The notes under the pieces were generated by a model. That model searched no databases. It saw nothing but the letters and a program-made list of their open reading frames with translations, and was not told the origin of the DNA. Both the position numbers and the translations under genes were made by a program. From NCBI GenBank assembly GCA_944386965.1, contig CALXDE010000124.1, positions 1 through 21,360 of the forward strand: a stretch of 21,360 nucleotides of DNA, read 5' to 3'. Shown one piece after another: positions 6,488 to 15,062 of this stretch (position 1 is its first letter; each line of letters opens with the position of its first letter). This DNA is from an uncultured Oscillospiraceae bacterium (GTDB lineage: Bacteria; Bacillota_A; Clostridia; Oscillospirales; Oscillospiraceae).

Positions 6488-8263
6488 TCAGATCTGCACG
6501 CCCTCGAACTGACTGTTGTAGAGCTTGGCGTAGAACCCGTTTTGGGCCATCAGCTCGTCGTGGCGGCCCTGTTCGACGATGCGGCCGTCCCGCATCACCA
6601 GAATCACATCCGCCTCCCGGATGGTGGAGAGCCGGTGGGCCACGATGAAGCTGGTGCGCCCGGCCATCATCTGGCCGAAGGCGTCCTGAATCTTCAGCTC
6701 CGTGCGGGTGTCGATGGAGCTGGTGGCCTCGTCCAGGATCAGCATGGGGGGCAGATAGAGCATGACCCGGGCGATGCACAGCAGCTGCTTCTGGCCCTGG
6801 CTGAGATTCCCGCCGTCCTCGGAGACGACGCTGTCATAGCCGCCGGGCAGGCGCTTGATAAAGCTGTGGGCATGGGCGCGCTTGGCCGCGGCGATGATCT
6901 CCTCCTCCGTGGCGTCCGGCCGGCCATAGGCGATATTCTCCCGGATGGTGCCGGACTTGAGCCAGGTATCCTGGAGGACCATGCCGTAGCTCCGGCGCAG
7001 GGCGTGGCGCTTCAGGGCGCGGATGTCGCGGCCGCTGACGGCGATGGTGCCGCCGTCCACATCGTAAAAGCGCATGAGGAGGTTGATGAGGGTGGTCTTG
7101 CCGCAGCCTGTGGGACCCACGACAGCGACGTGCTGACCGGGCCGCACATGGAGGTTGAAGTCCTCGATGAGGGGCCGGTCCGCCTCGTAGCGGAAGGCGA
7201 CATGGCTCAGGTCCACCGCGCCGGAAACCTCCTCGGCGGGGAGGTCCAGGGCGTCGGCGCCGTCGGGGATCTCCTCCGCCTCGTCCAGCAGCTCAAAGAG
7301 CCGCCCGGCGCAGGTCAGGGCGTTCTGCAGCTCCGTCACCACACCGGAGATCTCGTTGAAGGGCTTGGTGTACTGGTTGGCGTACCCCAGGAAGCTGGTG
7401 AGATTGCCCACAGTAATCGCGCCGTTCACCGCGAACACCGCCCCGGCGATGGCCACCCCGGCGTAGACCATGCTGTTGACAAAGCGGGTGACGGGGTTGG
7501 TGAGACTGCTGTAGAACACGGCCCGGAGGCTGGCGTGCTGGAGGCGGCCGTTGATCTCGTCGAACCGCTCCACGTTGTTTCGCTCCTGGCCGAAGGCCTG
7601 GACCACCTTCTGCCCCTCGATCATCTCGCTGACCAGGGCTGTCTGCTCGCCGCGGATCTCGCTCTGGCGGCGGAAGTACTTCTCGCTGTGGGTGGCGATG
7701 AAGGCGGCGGTGAAGATGCTCAGGGGCGTGATGACCACCACCACCAGGGTGATGGGCACGTTGAGGTAGAGCATGAAGGCCAGGGTGCCCAGAATGGTCA
7801 GCACCCCGCTGAACAGCTGGGTAAAGCCCATGAGCAGGCCGTCGGAGAACACGTCCACATCGGCGATGACCCGGCTCACCAGATCCCCGGTGGGGTGAGC
7901 GTCCAGGTACTTGAGGGGCAGGACCTGGATTTTGCGGATGGCCGCGTTGCGCAGGTCCCGGCTGACACAGAAGGTCATGCGGTTGTTGCACTCGTTCATG
8001 CCCCACTGGGCCACCGCCGTGATCCCCACGGAGATGGCGATGGCGCTCAAAATCTCCAGCAGGGCCGGAAAGTCCACCTGGCCCGCCCCCAGCATCTCGT
8101 CGATGGCGTTGCCGGTGAGCACCGGTACCAGCAGCTGCGTCCCCACGCTCACCGCCGCCAGCACCAGGCTCAGGGCCAGAAATACCCAGTAGCGCCGGAT
8201 GCTTCCCAGCACCCGCAGCACCACAGCCTTGTTGACCGCTCTCTGCTTCTGTTTCGCGCTCAT
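6488..8263 (-). CDS. Heterodimeric ABC exporter, subunit with canonical ATPase site
   Basis: A 591-residue half-exporter: six-helix membrane domain (about residues 20-320) followed by an ATPase domain (about 350-585). Walker A is GPTGCGKT (383-390), the signature is the variant LSQGQ (487-491), Walker B is LILDEATSSID with catalytic Glu512, and the H-loop is His543. It resembles BmrD/YheH-type subunits. The start ATG at 8263 overlaps the stop of the upstream partner by 4 nt (ATGA), and GAGGAGG lies about 9 nt upstream, so both subunits should be made together by translational coupling. With its partner at 8260-10002 it would form one export pump in the membrane. Substrate is unknown; drugs, lipids or peptides are all possible for this family. 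Confidence 0.94.
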   Translation of the reverse strand: MSAKQKQRAVNKAVVLRVLGSIRRYWVFLALSLVLAAVSVGTQLLVPVLTGNAIDEMLGAGQVDFPALLEILSAIAISVGITAVAQWGMNECNNRMTFCVSRDLRNAAIRKIQVLPLKYLDAHPTGDLVSRVIADVDVFSDGLLMGFTQLFSGVLTILGTLAFMLYLNVPITLVVVVITPLSIFTAAFIATHSEKYFRRQSEIRGEQTALVSEMIEGQKVVQAFGQERNNVERFDEINGRLQHASLRAVFYSSLTNPVTRFVNSMVYAGVAIAGAVFAVNGAITVGNLTSFLGYANQYTKPFNEISGVVTELQNALTCAGRLFELLDEAEEIPDGADALDLPAEEVSGAVDLSHVAFRYEADRPLIEDFNLHVRPGQHVAVVGPTGCGKTTLINLLMRFYDVDGGTIAVSGRDIRALKRHALRRSYGMVLQDTWLKSGTIRENIAYGRPDATEEEIIAAAKRAHAHSFIKRLPGGYDSVVSEDGGNLSQGQKQLLCIARVMLYLPPMLILDEATSSIDTRTELKIQDAFGQMMAGRTSFIVAHRLSTIREADVILVMRDGRIVEQGRHDELMAQNGFYAKLYNSQFEGVQI

Positions 8264-10002
8264 GCGGACTCGCCTCCTCTCTGGAACTGGCTGTCGTAGA
8301 TCTCCCGGTATACCTCGCAATGCTCCAGCAGCTGCTGATGGCTGCCAAGGCCCGCCTGATGGCCGTCCTCCAGCACCAGGATCTCATCGGCGTGCTGGAG
8401 ACTGGAGGTGCGCTGGCTGACGATGACCACCGTCAGATCCCCGGGCAGGGCCTTCAGGGCCTTGCGCAGGGCGGCGTCGGTGGCAAAATCCAGGGCGCTG
8501 GCACTGTCGTCCAGAATCAGGATGTCCGGCTTCTTCACCAGGGCCCGGGCAATGGTCAGGCGCTGGCGCTGGCCGCCGGAGAGATTCCGCCCGCCCTGTT
8601 CCACCGCCTCGTCCAGGCCCAGGGGCCGCTGCCGGACGAAGTCCGCGGCCTGGGCCGTCTCCAGGGCCGCCCACAGTTCCTCGTCCGTGGCGTTTTCGTT
8701 GCCCCAGAGGAGGTTGGAGCGGATGGTGCCGGAGAAGAGCTGGGCCCGCTGGGGCACCACGCCCACCACCGCCCGCAGCTGCTCCCGGGGATAGTCCTGG
8801 ATGGGACGGCCGAAGAGACGCACCTGACCCTGGGTGGCGTCGTAAAACCGGGGGATCAGGTTCACCACGCTGGACTTTCCGCTGCCGGTGCCGCCGATAA
8901 TGCCGAAGGTCTGTCCCCGGCGGATGGAGAAGGAGATGCCCTGGAGACTCTCGCCGTCGGCGTCAGCGTAGGTGAGAGCCACGTTCTCAAAGCCCAGGGC
9001 CTCCTGGCCAGCGCGCTCGGCCGGCTGCTCCGGGAAGGTCATCCGGGGCTCCAGCTCCAGCACCGACTGAATCCGGCTGGTGCAGGCCAGGGCCTTGGAT
9101 ACCAGGACGATGGTGTTGGCCAGCTTCACCAGCTCCACCAGGATCTGGCTCATGTAGTTGATGAGGGCGTAGACATCGCCGCTGAGGAGGACGCCGCCCT
9201 CCACCTGCTGGCCGCCCACGTACAGCACCGCCACCGCCGCCAGATTCACCACCACATAGGTCATGGGATTCATCAGCGCGGAAAGGCGGCCCACCGCCAG
9301 CTGGATGTGGGTCAGGCGCTGGTTCTCCTGATAGAACTGCCGCTCCTCCTGCTCCTCCCGTCCAAAGGCCCGGACCACCCGGACGCCGGTGAGGTTCTCC
9401 CGGGTCAGACGCAGCACCCGGTCCAGCTGCCCCTGGGTCTTTTTATACCGGGGGCTGGTCAGGCGCATGATGCCGAAGACGATTAGGCTGAGCAGGGGCA
9501 CCGTGGCCACAAATACCATCGCCGCCCGGGTGTCGATGGTGAAGGCCATCACCACGCTGCCCAGCACGATGAAGGGGGAGCGCAGGAACAGGCGCAGCGC
9601 CATGTTCAGCCCGTTCTGCACCTGGTTGATGTCGCTGGTGAGGCGGGTGATCAGGGTGCTGCCTCCCAGCGTGTCCATCTGGGAGAAGTCCAGGGTCTGG
9701 ATGTGCTGGTAGAGGGTGTGGCGCATGGAGGTGGCGCAGGCAATGGCCGCCTGGGCCGCGAACCACTGGGCCGTGATGGAGCAGGCCAGCCCCACCACTC
9801 CCAGCAGTACCAGCAGGCCGCAGCAGCGCAGGATAAAGCCCGTGTCCCCCTGGTTGATGCCCACGTTGATGATCTCCGCCACCACCAGGGGGACCAGCAG
9901 GTCGAACAGGGCCTCCAGCAGCTTGAACAACGGCGCCAGGATGCTCTGCCGCCAGAACCCATCCAGGTACCGGAGCAGGCCGCGCCCCTTTTTTGCCTTC
10001 AT
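8260..10002 (-). CDS. Heterodimeric ABC exporter, subunit with degenerate ATPase site
   Basis: A 580-residue half-exporter and first gene of the two-gene operon. The membrane domain spans about residues 15-320. Walker A GGTGSGKS is at 370-377 and the signature is canonical LSGGQ (474-478). Walker B reads LILDDS, so the catalytic glutamate is replaced by Asp499, and the H-loop histidine is replaced by Gln530 in VSQRTSS. Together with the LSQGQ signature of the partner this makes one of the two composite ATP sites degenerate, the established arrangement in heterodimeric exporters such as BmrCD and TM287/288. The ATG at 10002 has GAGGTG about 8 nt upstream; the frame extends to 10065 but that part covers the promoter. 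It is transcribed divergently from the LysR regulator. Confidence 0.94.
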   Translation of the reverse strand: MKAKKGRGLLRYLDGFWRQSILAPLFKLLEALFDLLVPLVVAEIINVGINQGDTGFILRCCGLLVLLGVVGLACSITAQWFAAQAAIACATSMRHTLYQHIQTLDFSQMDTLGGSTLITRLTSDINQVQNGLNMALRLFLRSPFIVLGSVVMAFTIDTRAAMVFVATVPLLSLIVFGIMRLTSPRYKKTQGQLDRVLRLTRENLTGVRVVRAFGREEQEERQFYQENQRLTHIQLAVGRLSALMNPMTYVVVNLAAVAVLYVGGQQVEGGVLLSGDVYALINYMSQILVELVKLANTIVLVSKALACTSRIQSVLELEPRMTFPEQPAERAGQEALGFENVALTYADADGESLQGISFSIRRGQTFGIIGGTGSGKSSVVNLIPRFYDATQGQVRLFGRPIQDYPREQLRAVVGVVPQRAQLFSGTIRSNLLWGNENATDEELWAALETAQAADFVRQRPLGLDEAVEQGGRNLSGGQRQRLTIARALVKKPDILILDDSASALDFATDAALRKALKALPGDLTVVIVSQRTSSLQHADEILVLEDGHQAGLGSHQQLLEHCEVYREIYDSQFQRGGESA

Positions 10003-10032
10003 GCGCAACACCTCGCAAGTTTCTTGCTTTTT

Positions 10033-10060
10033 ATTATACCATCCCTCTTGATAAATGCAA
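10033..10060 (-). promoter_or_regulatory. Promoter of the ABC exporter operon
   Basis: On the minus strand TTGCAT (10055-10060) and a perfect TATAAT (10033-10038) are 16 bp apart, about 31 nt before the start codon at 10002. It interlocks with the promoter of the divergent LysR gene. Confidence 0.75.
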
Positions 10061-10076
10061 TTCATTGAATTAGAAT
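10048..10076 (+). promoter_or_regulatory. Probable LysR-gene promoter overlapping a LysR-type operator
   Basis: TTGATA (10048-10053) and TAGAAT (10071-10076) are 17 bp apart on the plus strand. Over them lies the inverted repeat ATTC-N9-GAAT (10060-10076), which contains the T-N11-A core (T10062, A10074) typical of LysR-type binding sites. It abuts the -35 box of the divergent exporter promoter, so one bound regulator could act on both directions. Confidence 0.5.
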
Positions 10077-10109
10077 ATTCATTATATAAAAAAGATATAA
10101 GGTGATACC

Positions 10110-11006
10110 ATGGACTTGAAACAGATCCGCTATTTCATCGAGGTGGTGGAGCAGGGCAGCATCAACATGGCCGCCCACAGGCTGGGCATGACCCAGCCCC
10201 CGGTGAGCAAGCAGATGCAGCTGCTGGAGCAGGAGCTGGGCTGTGAGCTGTTCCGGCGCAGCAGCCGTCCCCTGGAGCTGACGCCGGAGGGAAAGGTGTT
10301 CTATGAGCGGGGCTCCGCCCTGCTGGCCATGGCCCAGGGGGTGGTGCAGGCGGTGGCCGACTGCCGGAACACCCAGGGGGGCACGCTGCACCTGGGGCTG
10401 GTGAGCAGTGTCAGCGAGATGGCGGTCCAGCGGTGGATCGCCCCCTTCGGGCAGCAGCACCCCGGCGTGGACTTCGCCCTGTATGAGGACAACACCTATG
10501 CCCTGCTGGAGCAGCTGCGCCGCCGGGCCTTCGACCTGGCATTGGTGCGCACTCCCTTCTCCTCCCGCGGGCTGCTCACCCAGATGCTCCCCCCCCAGCC
10601 CATGCTGGCCATCTGGCATCCGGACCACTGGACGCTGACGCCGGAGGGGGGCAGGCTGTCCCTGGCCCAGCTGGCCGAGTGCCCCCTGGTGCTCTACCGC
10701 CGGTGGGAGCCCATCATCCAGTCCGCCTTCGACCGGCACGGGCTGCAGCCCCGGTCCATCGCCCGGGACGACAGCGCCCGGACCTGCCTGGCCCTGGCCC
10801 GGGCTGGCCTCGGGGTGGCCATGGAGCCGGACACCATGCGCCAGCCCGCCCTGGAGGCCGGGCTGGCCGCCGCGGAGATCGACGAGCCCACACTGTACAG
10901 CCGGATCGCCCTGGTGTGCAACGAGGGGGGGTGCGACACGGCGGCGGGGCGTGCCTTCTGGGACTTCTACCGCCAGTGCCCGGCACAGCCGGTCCCCGAC
11001 GTCTGA
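10110..11006 (+). CDS. LysR family transcriptional regulator
   Basis: A 298-residue DNA-binding regulator. The N-terminal winged helix-turn-helix is plain: MDLKQIRYFIEVVEQGSINMAA, then RLGMTQPPVSKQMQLLEQELGCELFRRSSRPLELTPEG (residues 1-60). A linker helix and a periplasmic-binding-protein-like effector domain (about 90-290) follow. AAGGTG lies about 5 nt before the ATG. It is divergent from the ABC exporter operon and upstream of the peptide importer unit on the same strand. A T-N11-A dyad lies in the shared divergent promoter. Family practice is control of the divergent operon plus autoregulation, so the exporter is the first-choice target; control of the importer operon is also possible. 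The effector is unknown. Confidence 0.94.
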   Translation: MDLKQIRYFIEVVEQGSINMAAHRLGMTQPPVSKQMQLLEQELGCELFRRSSRPLELTPEGKVFYERGSALLAMAQGVVQAVADCRNTQGGTLHLGLVSSVSEMAVQRWIAPFGQQHPGVDFALYEDNTYALLEQLRRRAFDLALVRTPFSSRGLLTQMLPPQPMLAIWHPDHWTLTPEGGRLSLAQLAECPLVLYRRWEPIIQSAFDRHGLQPRSIARDDSARTCLALARAGLGVAMEPDTMRQPALEAGLAAAEIDEPTLYSRIALVCNEGGCDTAAGRAFWDFYRQCPAQPVPDV

Positions 11007-11028
11007 TCGCGGCCCCTCACACAGTCAA

Positions 11029-11066
11029 ACGGCCCTCCCCCGAGCCCTCGGGGAGGGCCGTTCCTC
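11029..11066 (+). terminator. Terminator after the LysR gene
   Basis: A GC-rich 12-bp stem (11029-11040 with 11050-11061), extended by two more pairs after a bulged C at 11041, closes the loop GCCC and ends in TTCCTC. The T-tail is short, so termination may be partial. The following 11067-11275 holds a 10-bp direct repeat ATCTGATCTC (11087 and 11103) but no gene I can support. Confidence 0.6.
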
Positions 11067-11275
11067 ATCCCGGCACTTCACCCGGGATCTGATCTCTCCA
11101 TCATCTGATCTCACCGGCATCCGCCCCCCGTTTCCCCCACGCCGCCCCCGGCCTGGGCTCTGCCCTGAAGATCTTGCGGCAGTGACCTCCCTACAAAAAC
11201 ATCAAACCGCCACTGGCGAACAAAGTCGTTTTTTATGGAAATCGCTGAAGTTTTGCGATGTACTGAAATAAAGTG

Positions 11276-11304
11276 TTGCTTTTTCCCGCAAGAGCTCCTA
11301 TATT
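11276..11304 (+). promoter_or_regulatory. Probable promoter of the peptide importer operon
   Basis: TTGCTT (11276-11281) and TATATT (11299-11304) are 17 bp apart, 75 nt before the first permease start. The 75-nt leader shows no strong hairpin. AGGAGG at 11366-11371 is the ribosome binding site for the first gene. Confidence 0.5.
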
Positions 11305-11379
11305 TCTTCATATGATCCTGAATTTTTTCTGAACCCCCGCAGTCCCATTTGTCGGTCCAAATCTGAGGAGGCATCGTCC

Positions 11380-12321
11380 ATGCGAAGATATATCATCAAA
11401 CGGATCCTGCTGATGCTGCTGCTCCTGCTGGGCATGAGCTTCATCGTGTTCGCCAGCCTCTACATCGCCCCCGGCGACCCGGCGGCCATGGTGGCCGGGC
11501 CCAGCGCCACCACTGAGGACATCGAGGCGGTGCGGGTGAGCCTGGGGCTGGACCGGCCCTTCCTGGTCCAGTACCTGATCTATCTGCGCAACCTGCTCAC
11601 CCTGGACCTGGGCACCTCCTACACCTCCCGCCAGCCCATCCTGGATGAGATCCTGGTGCGGCTGCCCAACACGCTGAACCTGGCCTGCGCCAGTATGATC
11701 CTGGCCGTTTTGGTGGGCATCCCCTGCGGCATCATCACCGCCCTGAAGAAGGACAAGCTCACCGACAATGTCCTGACCACCTTCTCCCTGGTGGGCATCT
11801 CAATCCCCAACTTCCTGCTGGGCACGGTCCTGATGTACATCTTCGCCGTCCGGCTGGAGCTGCTTCCCACCGGCGGCATGACCCATTATTTCTGGACGCC
11901 CACCGGGTTCCGGCAGGCCATCCTCCCGGCCATCGCCCTGAGCACCGGCACCATCGCCAGCTTCACCCGCATCGGCCGCTCCGCCATGCTGGACGTGCTC
12001 CAGTCCGACTACATCCGGACCGCCAAGAGCAAGGGGCTCAAGCAGAAGACCATCATCGGCATCCACGCCCTGCGCAACGCCCTCATCCCCCTGGTGACCC
12101 AGTTCGGCACCAGCTTCGGCGGCCTGCTGGGGGGCGCCATCATCACCGAGCAGGTCTTTGTCATCAACGGCGTGGGCACCTACCTCATCTCGGCCATCAA
12201 CAACCGCAACTACCCGGTGGTCCAGAGCACCGTGCTGGTCATCGCCACCCTGTTCATCCTGATCAACCTGGTGGTGGACATCCTGTACTGCGTGATCGAC
12301 CCGCGCATCAGCTACGAATAA
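11380..12321 (+). CDS. Peptide ABC importer permease, DppB/OppB-like
   Basis: A 313-residue inner-membrane permease (BPD_transp_1, with the DppB/OppB N-terminal region). It begins with MRRYIIKRILLMLLLLLGMSFIVFASL, the typical first helix, then the periplasmic-side segment with APGDPA. The cytoplasmic EAA loop that contacts the ATPases reads DYIRTAKSKGLKQKTIIGIH followed by LRNALIPLVT. It ends ILYCVIDPRISYE, the normal family end. It is the first gene of the operon B-C-A-D-F-hydrolase, and the second permease starts 13 nt later. With that protein it forms the membrane channel for substrate imported from the binding protein at 13311-14918. Related GsiC (glutathione) and NikB (nickel) permeases look alike, so peptides are the likely but not proven cargo. 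Confidence 0.94.
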   Translation: MRRYIIKRILLMLLLLLGMSFIVFASLYIAPGDPAAMVAGPSATTEDIEAVRVSLGLDRPFLVQYLIYLRNLLTLDLGTSYTSRQPILDEILVRLPNTLNLACASMILAVLVGIPCGIITALKKDKLTDNVLTTFSLVGISIPNFLLGTVLMYIFAVRLELLPTGGMTHYFWTPTGFRQAILPAIALSTGTIASFTRIGRSAMLDVLQSDYIRTAKSKGLKQKTIIGIHALRNALIPLVTQFGTSFGGLLGGAIITEQVFVINGVGTYLISAINNRNYPVVQSTVLVIATLFILINLVVDILYCVIDPRISYE

Positions 12322-12334
12322 GGAGGGGACTGCA

Positions 12335-13258
12335 ATGGATGAAAACAACAAGCACGGACATCCGGTCCGCGCCGCCTTCCAAAAGCTGCTGCAGAACAAG
12401 CTGGCCACCATCTGCTTCGTCATCCTGATCCTGGAGGTCATCCTGGTGGCCCTGGCCCCGGTCATCGCCCCCTACGGCTATGACGACCAGGACCCGTCCA
12501 TCCGCCTGCGGCCCGGCTTCTGGGCCCAGTGGACGGCGGTGACCGACCCCAACGACCCCAACTATGACGAGAACGAGCTCTATGTCCCCGGCCACCTGCT
12601 GGGCACGGACGACTACGGCCGGGACAACCTCTCCCGCCTGCTGTACGGCGGGCGGATCTCCCTGATGGTGGGCTTCGTGTCCACGGCGATGGGCCTGGTG
12701 GTGGGGGTGATCTGCGGGCTGCTGGCCGGCTACTACAAACGGCTGGACAACCCCATCATGCGGGTGATGGACCTGCTGTTCACCTTCCCGGGGATCCTGC
12801 TGGCCATGCTGATCATCGCCATGCTGGGCAACAGCACCTTCAACGCCACGGTGGCCATCAGCATCTGGTCCATCCCCTCCTTTGCCCGCATGGTCCGGGG
12901 CAAGGTGCTCCAGATCAAGGAGGAGGACTATATCCTGGCCACCCGCTCCCTGGGGGCCAAGGACTCCCGCATCATCTTCGTCCACATCCTGAAAAACTGC
13001 CTGCCGGTGATCATCGTCATCGCCACCATGCGCATGGCCACCTCTATCATCTCCATCTCCACCCTGAGCTATCTGGGCATGGGCGTCACGCTCCCCATTC
13101 CGGAGTGGGGCAACATGATCTCCACCGGCAAGCAGTACCTCTGGGACCGGCCCAGCCTGATCTTCATCCCCGGCATCGCCGTCATGATCACGGTGATCTG
13201 CTTCAACATCCTGGGGGACAAGCTCCGGGACATCCTGGACCCCAGCCTGAGAGACTGA
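12335..13258 (+). CDS. Peptide ABC importer permease, DppC/OppC-like
   Basis: A 307-residue second permease. The N-terminal HPVRAAFQKLLQNKLATICF segment with its first helix and the LGTDDYGRDNLSRLLYGGRISL block (about residues 89-110) are hallmarks of OppC/DppC/GsiD. The EAA loop reads DYILATRSLGAKDSRIIFVH then ILKNCLPVIIV. The C-terminus GDKLRDILDPSLRD is the standard family end. AAGGAGGGG just upstream provides the ribosome binding site. It pairs with the permease encoded at 11380-12321. The segment between residues about 50 and 85, containing FWAQWTAVTDPNDPNYDENE, is a somewhat long extracytoplasmic stretch but within family range. Confidence 0.94.
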   Translation: MDENNKHGHPVRAAFQKLLQNKLATICFVILILEVILVALAPVIAPYGYDDQDPSIRLRPGFWAQWTAVTDPNDPNYDENELYVPGHLLGTDDYGRDNLSRLLYGGRISLMVGFVSTAMGLVVGVICGLLAGYYKRLDNPIMRVMDLLFTFPGILLAMLIIAMLGNSTFNATVAISIWSIPSFARMVRGKVLQIKEEDYILATRSLGAKDSRIIFVHILKNCLPVIIVIATMRMATSIISISTLSYLGMGVTLPIPEWGNMISTGKQYLWDRPSLIFIPGIAVMITVICFNILGDKLRDILDPSLRD

Positions 13259-13310
13259 TATGTCTGCCAAAGACGGCATCATATAGATATCCAAAGTAAG
13301 GAGAGAGAAC

Positions 13311-14918
13311 ATGAAAACCTGGAAGAAGCTCTTGAGTATCGCCGCAGTCTTTGCCCTGGCCGCCAGTCTGCTGGCCGGCTGCAGCGGCACCACCACCCCC
13401 ACCAGCGCCGACCCTGACGGCGGCGCCAGCTCGGACGCCCAGGGCGCCGACGGCGGGATGTTCAACATCGCCCTGACCGCCACCTTCACCGGCTTCGACC
13501 CCCTGCGCACCAACGACTCCGCCTCCACCTACATCAATGCCCAGATCTATGAGACCCTCTACCGCATCGATCCCGAGACCGGGGAGTACGTCCCCCTGCT
13601 GGCCGAGTCCCTCCCCGAATACTCTGACGACGGCCTGACCGTCACCATCAAGCTGCGGGAGGGCGTCACCTTCCAGGACGGCACCCCCTTCAACGCTGAG
13701 GCCGTGATGTACACCTTTGATCTGATCCGCGACCCCGACTTCGGCTCCGCCCGGGCCTCCATCGCCAGCTCCATCGACACCATGGAGTGCCCCGACGAGT
13801 ATACCATCGTGTTCCACCTGCTCTATGAGGACGGCGTGTTCACCGCCAAGCTGGCCCACACCAACTCCGCCATCGTCTCCCCCACCGCCCAGCAGAACCA
13901 GGACCTGATGGTGGAGCCCTGCGGCACCGGCCCCTATCAGTTCGTCTCCTCCGTGTCCGGGTCCAATGTGGTGCTCACCCGGTATGACGGCTACTGGGGG
14001 GAGGCGCCCGCCATCAAGGACGTCACCATGACCGTCATCACCGACGAGTCCACCGCCGTGTCCCGGATGGAGACCGGCGAGGCCGACTTCATGCCCAAGA
14101 TCAGCGTGGAGCAGCTCAGCCGGGTGGAAAACAACTCCAGCCTGACTGTGGCCACCTCCGAGGCTGCCGCCATCTACTACCTGGGCATGCGGGCCGACTC
14201 CTCCGCCAACCCCATCATGGCGGAGAAGGACTTCCGCACCGCCATCGCCAAGGCCATCGACAAGGAGGGCTTCGTGGAGTATATGCTGCAGGGCTACGCC
14301 GAGGTGGCCAACTCCATCCTGGGCCCCACCATCACCGGATACGACCCCGAGGCCGAGACCCACAACATCGCCTACGACCCCGAGGGGGCCAGGGCCATCC
14401 TGGACGCCCACCCCGGCTGGGCCGATGAGGAGATCCTCCTCCTGGCCGCCTCCACCCCCACCTATGCCCGGATGGCTGAGTATTTCCAGTCCAACCTGTC
14501 CGACGCCGGCTTCAACAACGTGCGCATCGAGACCCTGGACTGGTCCGCCTGGCTCACCGAGAGCCAGACCGCGAACCGCTTTGACATCACCGTGTACGGC
14601 TGGTCCAACGTCACCCGGGACGGCACCGAGCTCATGGAGCCCAACTTCCACTCCGTCAACGGCCAGCACCGCATGTATCTGACCGCCGAGGACGCCGCCC
14701 TGCTGGACAGCTACATCGACGCCAGCAAGACCACCTCGGACATGGCGGTGCGCACGGAGAACCTGCTGGCCGCCAACGCCCTGCTGATGGACGGGGCCTA
14801 TGTCCAGCCCATCTACAACTCCACCAACCTGTTCTGCTACAACAGTGAGTACACCAACATCACCCTGGATGCCGGCGGCGCCTTCTACATCTCCGACTTC
14901 CAGTACGCCGCCAACTGA
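13311..14918 (+). CDS. Peptide-binding lipoprotein of the importer (SBP family 5)
   Basis: A 535-residue extracellular solute-binding protein (PF00496) anchored to the membrane as a lipoprotein. The signal peptide has the charged start MKTWKK, a hydrophobic core and the lipobox LLAGC, with Cys24 as the lipidated residue; a low-complexity Ser/Thr/Gly/Asp linker follows. Family blocks include TFTGFDPLRTNDSASTYINA, LTVTIKLREGVTFQDGTPFN and the GTGPYQFV region; AKAIDKEGFVEYMLQGYA is in the second half. AAGGAGA about 7 nt before the ATG gives the ribosome binding site. It delivers substrate to the two permeases encoded upstream. Two strong hairpins follow the gene (14935-15034), which may keep its transcript level above that of the ATPase genes. 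Peptide length or type cannot be deduced. Confidence 0.94.
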   Translation: MKTWKKLLSIAAVFALAASLLAGCSGTTTPTSADPDGGASSDAQGADGGMFNIALTATFTGFDPLRTNDSASTYINAQIYETLYRIDPETGEYVPLLAESLPEYSDDGLTVTIKLREGVTFQDGTPFNAEAVMYTFDLIRDPDFGSARASIASSIDTMECPDEYTIVFHLLYEDGVFTAKLAHTNSAIVSPTAQQNQDLMVEPCGTGPYQFVSSVSGSNVVLTRYDGYWGEAPAIKDVTMTVITDESTAVSRMETGEADFMPKISVEQLSRVENNSSLTVATSEAAAIYYLGMRADSSANPIMAEKDFRTAIAKAIDKEGFVEYMLQGYAEVANSILGPTITGYDPEAETHNIAYDPEGARAILDAHPGWADEEILLLAASTPTYARMAEYFQSNLSDAGFNNVRIETLDWSAWLTESQTANRFDITVYGWSNVTRDGTELMEPNFHSVNGQHRMYLTAEDAALLDSYIDASKTTSDMAVRTENLLAANALLMDGAYVQPIYNSTNLFCYNSEYTNITLDAGGAFYISDFQYAAN

Positions 14919-14934
14919 CACCTATCCGGCCCAT

Positions 14935-14973
14935 CCCCGGCGGGCACGTCCCGCCGGGGCCGGCCGGCCTTTT
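14935..14973 (+). terminator. Partial terminator/attenuator after the binding-protein gene
   Basis: CCCCGGCGGG (14935-14944) pairs with CCCGCCGGGG (14950-14959) around CACGT. A GC-rich stretch and TTTT (14970-14973) follow. The T-run is short and displaced by 10 nt, so read-through into the ATPase genes is expected. Confidence 0.5.
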
Positions 14974-14996
14974 CAGACGACTGCCGCGCTGTATGT

Positions 14997-15034
14997 TAAG
15001 GTCTGTCCTCGCCAGGAGGCGAGGGCGGACCTTA
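14997..15034 (+). other. Long intercistronic hairpin before the first ATPase gene
   Basis: A 17-bp stem (14997-15013 with 15018-15034, including two G-U pairs in RNA) closes the loop AGGA. There is no T-tract. It ends 9 nt before the AAGGAGG site of the ATPase gene at 15063. It may stabilise the 3' end of the upstream mRNA or limit entry to the ATPase genes. Confidence 0.6.
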
Positions 15035-15062
15035 GGACACAGCAAGGAGGGAGGAACTTCCC

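Noticed and set aside
6542..8299. Long plus-strand frame opposite an exporter subunit, and similar long frames at 8320-9486, 13203-14921 and 15938-17656
   Set aside because: All mirror clear genes on the other strand, show low-complexity His/Gly/Val/Asp composition and have no ribosome binding site.
11087..11112. Direct repeat of ATCTGATCTC in the gap after the LysR gene
   Set aside because: Two 10-bp copies 16 bp apart are too few for a repeat array and are not near a promoter; kept only as a note.
11318..11335. Possible CodY-like box before the importer operon (TTTTTTCTGAA)
   Set aside because: Only about 9 of 15 positions match the AATTTTCWGAAAATT consensus and the second half-site is missing.
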